A stretch of DNA of 64,000 nucleotides. Source: Sulfurimonas sp. Its GTDB lineage: Bacteria > Campylobacterota > Campylobacteria > Campylobacterales > Sulfurimonadaceae. The notes under the pieces were generated by a model, which was not told where the DNA came from, did not search any database, and saw nothing but the letters and a program-made list of their open reading frames with translations. The DNA lies in assembly GCF_023229025.1 (NCBI RefSeq), contig NZ_JALOAA010000005.1:1-64000 (forward strand), written 5' to 3'. Every line of letters starts with the position of its first letter. The stretch's first letter is position 1. Of this stretch, positions 16,290 to 23,253 are shown piece by piece. The translations under genes and the position numbers were made by a program.

Positions 16290-17519
16290 CTATAAAAACT
16301 CCTTAATATCTTTTGCACTGTAATAAATCAACTCTGCTTTTTTAATCTCTAAATTATATAGCGCTCTTTCATGATTCCTTGCGGCATCATATTTTTGGCT
16401 AAGCGCTAAAAGATATGCGACATTGTCAATTGTTCCGTTTTGATACTTAAACTTGATAAGCTCATATGCAGATGTTGCAGCATCAAGCGCTGCTTTTGTT
16501 GCGCCGATTTTAAGCTTTGCAATCTCTAGTGATTTTTTAGCAAGCCTATAATCAACATCTGCTCTATGCTTCTCATGCTCTATTGTTGCTCTTTTACTCA
16601 AATACTCTTCATACTTTGACTCATAGCTCTTTGTAGTTGAGCCAAAATCAAAAATATTCCATGAAGCGTAAATCATGGCAATATTTTGTGTATCTATTAA
16701 AAAATTAGTTGCCGGTTTATTATCAAAATAGTAGTCGCTGTAGCTTAATGTATTGTCAAAATATACTTTTGGCATATTCTCGCTTTTTCTACCTTTTGCT
16801 TCATATAAAAGTGCAGCAGCATCATGCTCAAGTGATTTTATATCATGTCGTACGCCAACGCTGCTCTCATCAATGAAATCTATTTTTGCACCGCTTTGTA
16901 GAGTATCGACCTTTCGTGTTGTGTAGTACTCTAACGTATGAAGGATTTTTTCTCTCTCTAGGTCAATTTCATAGAGCGATACGAGTGCATCTTTGAGCGT
17001 TGCGTCAATCTTATCTAGCTCATCTTTTGTCACAGAACCCGACTCATAAAAAAGTTCTAGTCTACGAAATTCAGCCTTGAGTTGTTCAATCTCCTGCTGG
17101 GTTGCTTCTTTATCTGAGTTAAGCGCCATAAACTCAAAATAGAGTCTTGAGACATCAAGAGAGATGCTGTTTTTTATTGCCTCGACACTCTCTTTGCCGG
17201 ACTCTATACCTGATTTAAGTTCGTTATAAAGAGTCCCTTTTTTGCCGCCATCATAAAGAGTATATTTTAGACTTGCTTGAACTTTTATTGAATTTTCTGC
17301 AAGCGTTACAGTTTCATCATATACATTTTGATAAGTCGCACCAAGTTCCAATGAAGGCAGATAGGAGCTCTTAGTGCTCTCATACTCCTTCTCTCTTGAA
17401 GTTACTACGTGCGCGGCAGACTCCACAACTCTATTTTTTTGAGATAACTCTATAAGCTCATCAAGCGTGTAAGAGTATAAAAAAACAGGCAGAAAAAGCA
17501 GTGGAAATAAAGATTTCAC
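16290..17519 (-). CDS. TolC-family outer-membrane efflux protein
   Basis: The outer-membrane channel of the tripartite system and first gene of the operon. The 409-residue precursor has a signal peptide (KSLFPLLFLPVFLYSYT), then two repeats of long helices typical of the OEP family. Heptad-rich stretches occur at about residues 130-200 and 330-400. The start is GTG at 17519 with AAGGGG five bases upstream. The gene is divergent from the MarR regulator across 91 bp that holds two inverted repeats. Confidence 0.9.
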   Translation of the reverse strand: MKSLFPLLFLPVFLYSYTLDELIELSQKNRVVESAAHVVTSREKEYESTKSSYLPSLELGATYQNVYDETVTLAENSIKVQASLKYTLYDGGKKGTLYNELKSGIESGKESVEAIKNSISLDVSRLYFEFMALNSDKEATQQEIEQLKAEFRRLELFYESGSVTKDELDKIDATLKDALVSLYEIDLEREKILHTLEYYTTRKVDTLQSGAKIDFIDESSVGVRHDIKSLEHDAAALLYEAKGRKSENMPKVYFDNTLSYSDYYFDNKPATNFLIDTQNIAMIYASWNIFDFGSTTKSYESKYEEYLSKRATIEHEKHRADVDYRLAKKSLEIAKLKIGATKAALDAATSAYELIKFKYQNGTIDNVAYLLALSQKYDAARNHERALYNLEIKKAELIYYSAKDIKEFL

Positions 17520-17530
17520 TAAATCCCCTT

Positions 17531-17550
17531 TTATTATTTTAGAATAATAA
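17531..17550. promoter_or_regulatory. Perfect 8-bp inverted repeat near the tolC operon start
   Basis: TTATTATT (17531-17538) and AATAATAA (17543-17550) surround TTAG. It lies 12-31 bases before the tolC-like GTG, where the operon's -10 or transcription start should be. It may be a second MarR operator, but an AT-only palindrome can arise by chance. Confidence 0.4.
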
Positions 17551-17570
17551 TATCACATTAACTCTTAAAC

Positions 17571-17590
17571 ATATCTTGCCAGAAAGATAT
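17571..17590. promoter_or_regulatory. Candidate MarR operator
   Basis: ATATCTT (17571-17577) and AAGATAT (17584-17590) form a perfect 7-bp inverted repeat with a six-base spacer. It overlaps the -35 hexamer and spacer of the marR promoter, a typical autoregulation site for this family. Confidence 0.55.
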
Positions 17591-17604
17591 ATTTAAGATA
17601 TAAT
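17576..17604 (+). promoter_or_regulatory. marR promoter
   Basis: TTGCCA (17576-17581), a 17-base spacer and TATAAT (17599-17604). Only six bases separate the -10 from the ATG at 17611, so the transcript should be leaderless or nearly so; no ribosome site is possible between them. Confidence 0.7.
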
Positions 17605-17610
17605 ACTTTT

Positions 17611-18108
17611 ATGAAAAATAGAGTACATGCAGATTTTATAACAAATTTTTACGACAAAGTAAGCGATGGCGAGCTTCCTGAAGTTTTTTTAATGACTTTT
17701 CCAATTGCTGTTATTCACAAAACAATCTTCTCACATGCAGAGAGTTTTTTAAAAGATAAATTTGACATGTTAAACTCCGAGCTCGATGTGCTTGCTTCTT
17801 TATACACACATAATGGCGTACTTTCACCTACACAGCTTTATGATTTGACAATCTTCTCCTCAGGAGGCATGACAAAGGTTTTAAAAAGACTTCAAGAGAG
17901 AGATCTTATATATAGAAAAGCAGATATAAACGATAGAAGATGTATGCTTGTCTGCTTAAGCAGTAGTGGTAAAAAACTTGTTAAAGAGTCTCTCCAAGAG
18001 ATGTCTAAAGAGTGCAGTAAATATTTTGAAGCTTTTAGCGAAGAGGAGAAGAAGCTATTCTCCTCTTTGTTAAAAAAGATTCTTTTAAATATAAATAGGG
18101 TGGATTAG
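17611..18108 (+). CDS. MarR-family transcriptional regulator
   Basis: The 165-residue protein has the MarR winged helix: LDVLASLYTHNGVLSPTQLY, then FSSGGMTKVLKRLQERDLIY (recognition helix and wing) and NDRRCMLVCLSSSGKKL. It is divergent from the tolC-adaptor-pump operon, the classic arrangement for a local efflux repressor. Its promoter overlaps a 7-bp inverted repeat. Cys is present in the wing (RRCMLVC), which could allow redox control, but this is speculation. The 3' end overlaps the convergent ruvX stop by four bases. Confidence 0.92.
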   Translation: MKNRVHADFITNFYDKVSDGELPEVFLMTFPIAVIHKTIFSHAESFLKDKFDMLNSELDVLASLYTHNGVLSPTQLYDLTIFSSGGMTKVLKRLQERDLIYRKADINDRRCMLVCLSSSGKKLVKESLQEMSKECSKYFEAFSEEEKKLFSSLLKKILLNINRVD

Positions 18109-18506
18109 CCTCTGGGAGGTTTTGTTCTTAAAAACCTCTGCAGAATTATCATAGCAGAGATGGAGTCTATTCTGCCGTCACGAAGATGTTTCATCTCCCC
18201 TTTCATCATAGACTCTGCCTCTTTAGAACTTCCGGCTTCATCTTGATAAAAAACTTTACCCTCAAAAGAGACTAGGTTCATAAAGTGAGCTATGCGTCTC
18301 TTCATCTCCTCTTCGCTACTTCCGCCAAGAGGAACGCCGACAACAACTGCATCTACCTCCCACTCTTTTATAGCCTTTTTAACTTCATCAGCGGCTTGAT
18401 TACGATTTTTACGAATGATAGATGGAAGTGGAGTTACTATATCTTTATGCGCCGAATATGCCAAGCCTATGCGCTTAAGTCCCAAATCTATAGCTATATA
18501 CTTGAT
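18105..18506 (-). CDS. ruvX: RuvX/YqgF RNase H-fold protein, apparent ATC start
   Basis: YqgF-family nuclease, a putative Holliday-junction resolvase also linked to pre-16S rRNA 5' processing. Conserved motifs are KYIAIDLGLKRIGLAY (first catalytic Asp), VVVGVPLGGSSEEEM, and a C-terminal GRIDSISAMIILQRF with the last Asp. The only canonical start codon, TTG at 18485, lies after the catalytic Asp and would delete it. The frame is open upstream through GAT ATA GCT ATA TAT AAG ATC, to an in-frame stop a few codons above. ATC at 18506-18504 falls where family members have Met, and AGGA lies seven bases before it. It begins one base after the mnmE stop. With this start the protein has 133 residues. 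Confidence 0.85.
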   Translation of the reverse strand: MKYIAIDLGLKRIGLAYSAHKDIVTPLPSIIRKNRNQAADEVKKAIKEWEVDAVVVGVPLGGSSEEEMKRRIAHFMNLVSFEGKVFYQDEAGSSKEAESMMKGEMKHLRDGRIDSISAMIILQRFLRTKPPRG

Positions 18507-18507
18507 A

Positions 18508-19848
18508 CTATTTTCCTAAACAAAAAGAGCCGAACATTTTATCAAGCATCTCATCATTTTTAAAAGGTCTCGTTATTGAAGCCATCTCTTTTATAGCCTC
18601 GTTTAGATGAAACGAAAATATTTCCAACTCTTGATCTTGAAGTGGATCAAACGCTTCTTCTATATTTTTTAAAGTACTCTCTACAGCGTTTATCTGCCTA
18701 TGAGATATAAGCATCATCTCATCAGAGCTGTTAGCTCTGTTCATTATACTCTCTAAAGCTCTTACTAGCTCATCAACACTCTCTTTAGAGCTTAGCTGCA
18801 TGTCAAATTTTATATCTGCATGAACAAATTTTTCTTCTAGGTCGATTTTGTTCTTAACATATAAAATATCTTTATCTTTTGCATCTGATTTTATTAAAGA
18901 GATTATCTGCTCATCTTCCGCGTCAGCTTCTCTAGAAGCATCAAAAAGCGCTACAACTATGTCGCTTTGCTCTATCGCTTCTAGTGAGCGTGCTATACCT
19001 ATTCGCTCTATCTCATCACCTGCCTCACGTATTCCGGCAGTATCAACTATGCGGATAAGATGTGTACCTATTTTGACCTGCTCTTCTATTGTATCTCTTG
19101 TAGTTCCTGCAACATCACTGACGATAGCACGGTTATAACTAAGAAGTGCATTTAATAGCGAGCTTTTGCCGACATTAGGCTTACCGACTATCGCTACTTT
19201 AAAGCCCTGCATAAGACCCTCTCTTGCCTTGCTAGCAAGAAGAGTTGACTCTAGAGACTTTTTTAACTCCTTAAGTTTTAGCTCAATTTGTAAAACCAAA
19301 TCCTCCGGCAAATCCTCCTCTGCGTAATCAATACTGACCTCAGAGTAAGCTAATATATGAATTATCTCATCACGGATTTTTTCTATATACTCTTTTAGAG
19401 AACCTTTCATCTGCTGTGCCAATATTTTTGCAGCATCTTCACTTTTTGCTTCAATTAACTGCGCAATTGCTTCGGCTTCACTCAAATCAATGCGACCGTT
19501 AAAGAATGCTCTTTTAGAGAATTCACCTGCCGTTGCAAGTCTGGCACCATGAGCCAGAGTTGCTTTTAATATGCTTTGAGCGACAATAAAGCCGCCATGA
19601 CACTGAATCTCAACAACATCCTCGGCAGTAAATGAAAATGGTGCATTGAAGTAGATAACTATAGACTCATCTATAAGCTCATTATTGATGTCATATATAT
19701 TTGATAGAGTTGCATATCTTGGAGTAAAATTTTTTTTGCGGGTAAGTTTTTTTGCTATTTCAAAAGCTCTATCACCGCTTATGCGAATAATTGCGATAGA
19801 GCCTATGCCGTTTGCTGTTGCAATGGCACTTATTGTATCTGTACTCAT
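18508..19848 (-). CDS. mnmE: tRNA modification GTPase MnmE (TrmE)
   Basis: With MnmG, installs the carboxymethylaminomethyl group on wobble U34 of several tRNAs. The 446-residue protein starts MSTDTISAIATANGIGSIAI, the formyl-THF-binding N-domain. The G domain has GKPNVGKSSLLNALL (P-loop), DVAGTTRDTI, DTAGIREAGDE and KNKID. It ends FGSFCLGK with the catalytic C-terminal Cys motif C[ILV]GK. It lies in the rpmH-rnpA-yidD-yidC-jag-mnmE cluster and is followed by ruvX after one base. Confidence 0.97.
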   Translation of the reverse strand: MSTDTISAIATANGIGSIAIIRISGDRAFEIAKKLTRKKNFTPRYATLSNIYDINNELIDESIVIYFNAPFSFTAEDVVEIQCHGGFIVAQSILKATLAHGARLATAGEFSKRAFFNGRIDLSEAEAIAQLIEAKSEDAAKILAQQMKGSLKEYIEKIRDEIIHILAYSEVSIDYAEEDLPEDLVLQIELKLKELKKSLESTLLASKAREGLMQGFKVAIVGKPNVGKSSLLNALLSYNRAIVSDVAGTTRDTIEEQVKIGTHLIRIVDTAGIREAGDEIERIGIARSLEAIEQSDIVVALFDASREADAEDEQIISLIKSDAKDKDILYVKNKIDLEEKFVHADIKFDMQLSSKESVDELVRALESIMNRANSSDEMMLISHRQINAVESTLKNIEEAFDPLQDQELEIFSFHLNEAIKEMASITRPFKNDEMLDKMFGSFCLGK

Positions 19849-19851
19849 ATA

Positions 19852-20733
19852 TTAGTTATGATAATCGTTTATAATAATAAATTTCAGTCCATCGCGTGTA
19901 GAGCGGACAGCTACATATTTGTTTGGATACTTCTCTCTTAGCTCTTTGAGTGCAATTTGTATCAAAACACCATCGAGTATCTTAGTTTGTGCTCTGCCGT
20001 CTCTATCTATATTTTCACACACCCCCACTAGATATCTCCCTACCGACTCCTCTTGATTTTTCAAAAATTCGGCAATCTCTAGGCGCAACTGCAACTGGTA
20101 CTTTGTGTTTATCCAATTAAATATCATATACGATAGCGCTTTGTATCTATACCCCTCTTTTCCTATAAGAAGTGCAGCATCTTCTCCTTTAAACTCAACA
20201 AGAAGAGTATCCTCATCATATGCGCTTACCTCTATCTTCTCAATTTTAAAACAGATAGAGTTGAAAAGTTCATTAATCTCTTTTTCTACTTTTTTAACAA
20301 CTTCATATGCGCTAAGACCCCTCTTCTCCTCTTGCTTCTCTACTTCATCCTCTTCATAGTCGGCAGTGTAGTTGATATCAGCCAAATCATAATCGTCCTC
20401 ATCTTGCATACTAACAAACGACTGAGGAATAATTGTGTCGTTAATTATATTTTGAGAAGGCTTGGGCTCCTCTTTTTTAAACTCTTTTTTCTCTGTCTGT
20501 TTATTTTGAGACTTAAACTCTTGTTTATCTTTTTTTATAGGTTTTTCGGCGCTACTTTTTGTCTCTTGCTTTTTCTTAGCGGCAACGATTATAGCACTCT
20601 TCTTAAAAAGTCCTAAAAAGCCGCTGCTTGGGCTTTGGACAATTTCGACTACTAGCTCGCTAGCAGAACACTCCAAAGCAGCCGCAGCATCTTTACAAGC
20701 CTGCTCTAAAGTAGTAGACTCTATCTTAATCAT
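19852..20733 (-). CDS. jag: Jag-like KH/R3H RNA-binding protein
   Basis: A single-stranded nucleic-acid-binding protein next to yidC in many bacteria. The N-terminal Jag_N domain reads MIKIESTTLEQACKDAA and ends GFLGLFKKSAII. A Lys/Glu-rich linker spans roughly residues 55-140. A KH-like domain follows (LIGKEGYRYKALSYMIFNW) and then an R3H-like end (CENIDRDGRAQTK). I chose ATG at 20733 over ATG at 20748 because GGAG lies eight bases before it; it overlaps the yidC stop by eight bases. The protein has 293 residues, and the charged linker is longer than in many homologues. Confidence 0.88.
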   Translation of the reverse strand: MIKIESTTLEQACKDAAAALECSASELVVEIVQSPSSGFLGLFKKSAIIVAAKKKQETKSSAEKPIKKDKQEFKSQNKQTEKKEFKKEEPKPSQNIINDTIIPQSFVSMQDEDDYDLADINYTADYEEDEVEKQEEKRGLSAYEVVKKVEKEINELFNSICFKIEKIEVSAYDEDTLLVEFKGEDAALLIGKEGYRYKALSYMIFNWINTKYQLQLRLEIAEFLKNQEESVGRYLVGVCENIDRDGRAQTKILDGVLIQIALKELREKYPNKYVAVRSTRDGLKFIIINDYHN

Positions 20734-22339
20734 CTTTTTTCTCCGCATGCTTATGCGCCGCTATCTCTGCATCTTTAGCATTTTTAAATTGTCTATTTAC
20801 AATAAACTGCTGCGCGATAGAGAAGAGGTTATTAACAAACCAGTAAAGAACCAACCCTGATGGGAACGTTAAAAAGAAGAACGTAAATATTATAGGCAGA
20901 AACTTAAATATCTTCTCCTGCATAGGATCCGTAAAATTACTAGGTGTCAGTTTTTGCTGATAGTACATCGAAGCACCCATTAAAATAGGAAGTATAAATG
21001 TAGAATCCATTCTAGATAAGTCATTTATCCACAGCGCCCACTCAGCACCTTGAAGCTCAACTGCATTTAGAAGTACGCGGTAAATTGCAAAAAATACCGG
21101 AATCTGAAGCAGCATCGGCAGACAACCGCCAAGAGGATTTGCCCCATGCTTTTTATATGTATCCATTACAGCAGCATTCATGCGCTGAGGCTCGCCCTTG
21201 TACTTTTTCTGAAGCTCTTTTATCTGAGGAGAGAGATCCTTCATCTTCTGCATAGAGACCATACCCTTGTACGTCAAAGGATAGAGTACTGTTCTAATTA
21301 TAATAGTAAGCGCTACAATAGACCAACCCCAGTTGCCAAATATTCCATGTAACCATGATAGAAGCTGAAATAGAGGTTTTGATGCAAAAGTAAACCACCC
21401 ATACTCAATAGCATTTGTCAGCACTGGATTTATGCTATTTAATGTCTTGTACTCTTTTTGCCCAACGTAACCGCTAAAAGTCATATTTTGAAGTGCTTCA
21501 AAATAGATAACCGGGTCATCGTTTCTATCTCTCTCTACAATTATATTTGTATCTTTTGTAAATCCATACATAATTGTCGCAGAGTATTGATCAAATGCTG
21601 ATATAAGCTCAACACCGGTAAAAATTTTTCGCCCTTCTGCATCGCCGTCTTCTATTATCGTTACTATCTCATCATCCGTATAGACCATAGCACCTGAGAC
21701 CGTCATCATCTGCTCTGTAATACGAGGTCTCTGACCTAAATAAACAAAGTATCTCTTATCATCAGAGAGAGATATTTTTATATCATAATGCCCATCTGCA
21801 AAAAATGTAATCTCTTTTGTAACTTTTAAACTCTCTAACTCTTGAGTTAGTGTAACTTTTTGAGAGCCGCTATCTAAAGAGAGCTCAGATATAGTCGTTT
21901 TATAAGGAACTTTTGTTGCCTCATCATTTAGATTTGGATCTAAAAATCTAATAAAAAGAGGCTTTGGTCCAACATCAGGAATCAGCTGTGCATGCTTATC
22001 ATCTTTATCATTGTACTTATCTTGAAGTAATACTTTAGATGAGATTCGCCCCAGAGTATCTAGCTTAAGTATAAACTTGCTACTTTTAACAGTAACTAGA
22101 GTGCTTAAATCATTTACTGCCATTTTCTCATCACTTGAAATCTCATGACTAACTACGTCTTCGACTTTAAGAGCGGGTTGCGATTCTTTAGAAGTTTGTG
22201 AGCTTTGGGTATTTGCTTGAGTCCCCTTTGCGTTCTCTTGCTCTTGCGGTGGAAAAATTATCGTATATACTACGAAAAATATAATTGATAACACTACTGC
22301 TATCGTCAATCTCTGATTTGGTGTCATTTTGTCTAACAC
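20726..22339 (-). CDS. yidC: Membrane protein insertase YidC
   Basis: Inserts and folds inner-membrane proteins alone or with SecYEG. The first helix (QRLTIAVVLSIIFFVVYTII) is followed by a large periplasmic domain (about residues 30-320). The conserved insertase core contains GNWGWSIVALTIIIRTVLYP, a YKKHGANPLGGCLPMLLQIP loop and later FVNNLFSIAQQFI. I chose GTG at 22339 because AAAGGG lies five bases before it; GTG at 22345 would have no spacing. This gives 537 residues. It follows yidD directly and overlaps jag. Confidence 0.95.
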   Translation of the reverse strand: MLDKMTPNQRLTIAVVLSIIFFVVYTIIFPPQEQENAKGTQANTQSSQTSKESQPALKVEDVVSHEISSDEKMAVNDLSTLVTVKSSKFILKLDTLGRISSKVLLQDKYNDKDDKHAQLIPDVGPKPLFIRFLDPNLNDEATKVPYKTTISELSLDSGSQKVTLTQELESLKVTKEITFFADGHYDIKISLSDDKRYFVYLGQRPRITEQMMTVSGAMVYTDDEIVTIIEDGDAEGRKIFTGVELISAFDQYSATIMYGFTKDTNIIVERDRNDDPVIYFEALQNMTFSGYVGQKEYKTLNSINPVLTNAIEYGWFTFASKPLFQLLSWLHGIFGNWGWSIVALTIIIRTVLYPLTYKGMVSMQKMKDLSPQIKELQKKYKGEPQRMNAAVMDTYKKHGANPLGGCLPMLLQIPVFFAIYRVLLNAVELQGAEWALWINDLSRMDSTFILPILMGASMYYQQKLTPSNFTDPMQEKIFKFLPIIFTFFFLTFPSGLVLYWFVNNLFSIAQQFIVNRQFKNAKDAEIAAHKHAEKKDD

Positions 22340-22341
22340 GG

Positions 22342-22668
22342 TCACCCTTTATATGAAAAATTTTTTATGATATAAAAACGGTTTTTTTTATTTGGAACCA
22401 ACCAATATTTTATAGAATCAACCCCTATATTTGCGGGCTTTAAAGACAGCTTGTCGAGTAGTGGATACTCTATGCCACCGTCAAATAATTGATTACAACG
22501 CAGTATTCTAGTAAAAGTGTGGTAAAAAGCACTTGAAATAGAGTTATTTTCAAAGTTTATTCTTGCATATTCACTACAAGATGGGTAATATCTACAACTA
22601 CCGTAGCCTATAAGCGTAAAAAACTTCTGATAAAGCCACAAAAATTTAAGCAAAAACTTCCTAATCAT
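22342..22668 (-). CDS. yidD: Membrane protein insertion efficiency factor YidD
   Basis: A small membrane-associated protein that assists YidC. The 108-residue protein has the conserved core YGSCRYYPSCSEYA, with the two Cys residues, then RILRCNQLFDGGIEYP, with the third. The first 20 residues form an amphipathic hydrophobic helix. The C-terminal extension past residue 75 (WLVPNKKNRFYIIKNFSYKG) is longer than in E. coli. It overlaps rnpA by eight bases and reaches the yidC start, as in the conserved cluster. Confidence 0.92.
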   Translation of the reverse strand: MIRKFLLKFLWLYQKFFTLIGYGSCRYYPSCSEYARINFENNSISSAFYHTFTRILRCNQLFDGGIEYPLLDKLSLKPANIGVDSIKYWLVPNKKNRFYIIKNFSYKG

Positions 22669-23014
22669 TAGGCTCTTTCTTTATCGTATTTAAACGATTT
22701 AATATCTTTTTAAAATCATTTTTAAGTTTTTGGTGTGTCACTTCGTTGATTGATTGTTTGGCTACAAAAATATATGTGCCGTCTTTGAGAGATGGTGAGA
22801 ATTCATGAAAGAGAGCTCTAAGTCTTCTCTTTGCTCTATTTCTTTTTACGGCATTGCCTATTTTTTTCGTAGCCGTAAAACCCACTTTATGAATCTCTTT
22901 AGCGGGAAGAAAAAAAAGTACTACACTATCAGAGTGCGCATCTTTTCCTTTTTTATATATATACTGAAACTCTTTGTGGAGTTTTAGTGTATAAAAATTT
23001 CCTAAACTGACAAT
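22661..23014 (-). CDS. rnpA: Ribonuclease P protein component, apparent ATT start
   Basis: Protein subunit of RNase P, which trims the tRNA 5' leader. The RNA-binding signature reads KIGNAVKRNRAKRRLRALF. The first canonical start in frame, GTG at 22885, begins at VGFTATKK and would remove the conserved N-terminal strand. The frame is open upstream and encodes TLKLHKEFQYIYKKGK, exactly the expected N-terminal motif. Between the in-frame TAA above 23014 and that GTG there is no ATG, GTG or TTG. ATT at 23014-23012 is the most upstream near-cognate codon and gives 117 residues, the usual RnpA length. It overlaps the rpmH end by 13 bases. AAAGG lies about nine bases before it. Confidence 0.85.
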   Translation of the reverse strand: MVSLGNFYTLKLHKEFQYIYKKGKDAHSDSVVLFFLPAKEIHKVGFTATKKIGNAVKRNRAKRRLRALFHEFSPSLKDGTYIFVAKQSINEVTHQKLKNDFKKILNRLNTIKKEPND

Positions 23015-23136
23015 TTTTTACGACCTTTTGCACGACGGCGATTGATTACATTGCGGCCGTTTTTAGTTGCCATTCTTGATCTAAAACCGTGAGTTCTCTT
23101 TCTTGGCGTATTGTGAGGCTGGTATGTTCTTTTCAT
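23002..23136 (-). CDS. rpmH: Ribosomal protein bL34
   Basis: The 44-residue protein begins MKRTYQPHNTPRKRTHGF and ends with RAKGRKKLSV; it is highly basic and matches bL34 throughout. The ATG at 23136 has AAGGA six bases upstream. It starts the rpmH-rnpA-yidD-yidC-jag-mnmE cluster. In many bacteria that cluster lies beside dnaA and the origin, but here clpB is upstream. The 3' end overlaps the apparent rnpA start. Confidence 0.97.
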   Translation of the reverse strand: MKRTYQPHNTPRKRTHGFRSRMATKNGRNVINRRRAKGRKKLSV

Positions 23137-23188
23137 GACATATCCTTCTTTAAAATTAAGTCCGAAATCATATAAAAAAATTGCTTAA

Positions 23189-23229
23189 AGCGTGGTTAAG
23201 ATTTGCGTTTTAGGGCAATTAACCACGCT
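23189..23229 (-). terminator. clpB terminator
   Basis: AGCGTGGTTAA (23189-23199) and TTAACCACGCT (23219-23229) form a perfect 11-bp stem 24 bases after the clpB stop. On the minus strand a run of seven T follows about eight bases later. It separates clpB from rpmH. Confidence 0.85.
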
Positions 23230-23253
23230 CATGTAACATCTAAAGAGTAGAAA

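Noticed and set aside
22885..23020. Frameshift or pseudogene explanation for rnpA
   Set aside because: The N-terminal and C-terminal conserved motifs are in one continuous frame with no stop, so no frameshift is needed; only the start codon is abnormal. A sequence error cannot be fully excluded without reads.
23002..23253. Replication origin near rpmH
   Set aside because: The rpmH cluster is origin-linked in many bacteria, but there is no dnaA gene, no cluster of TTATCCACA-like boxes and only 117 bp of intergenic DNA, which is filled by the clpB terminator and rpmH leader.
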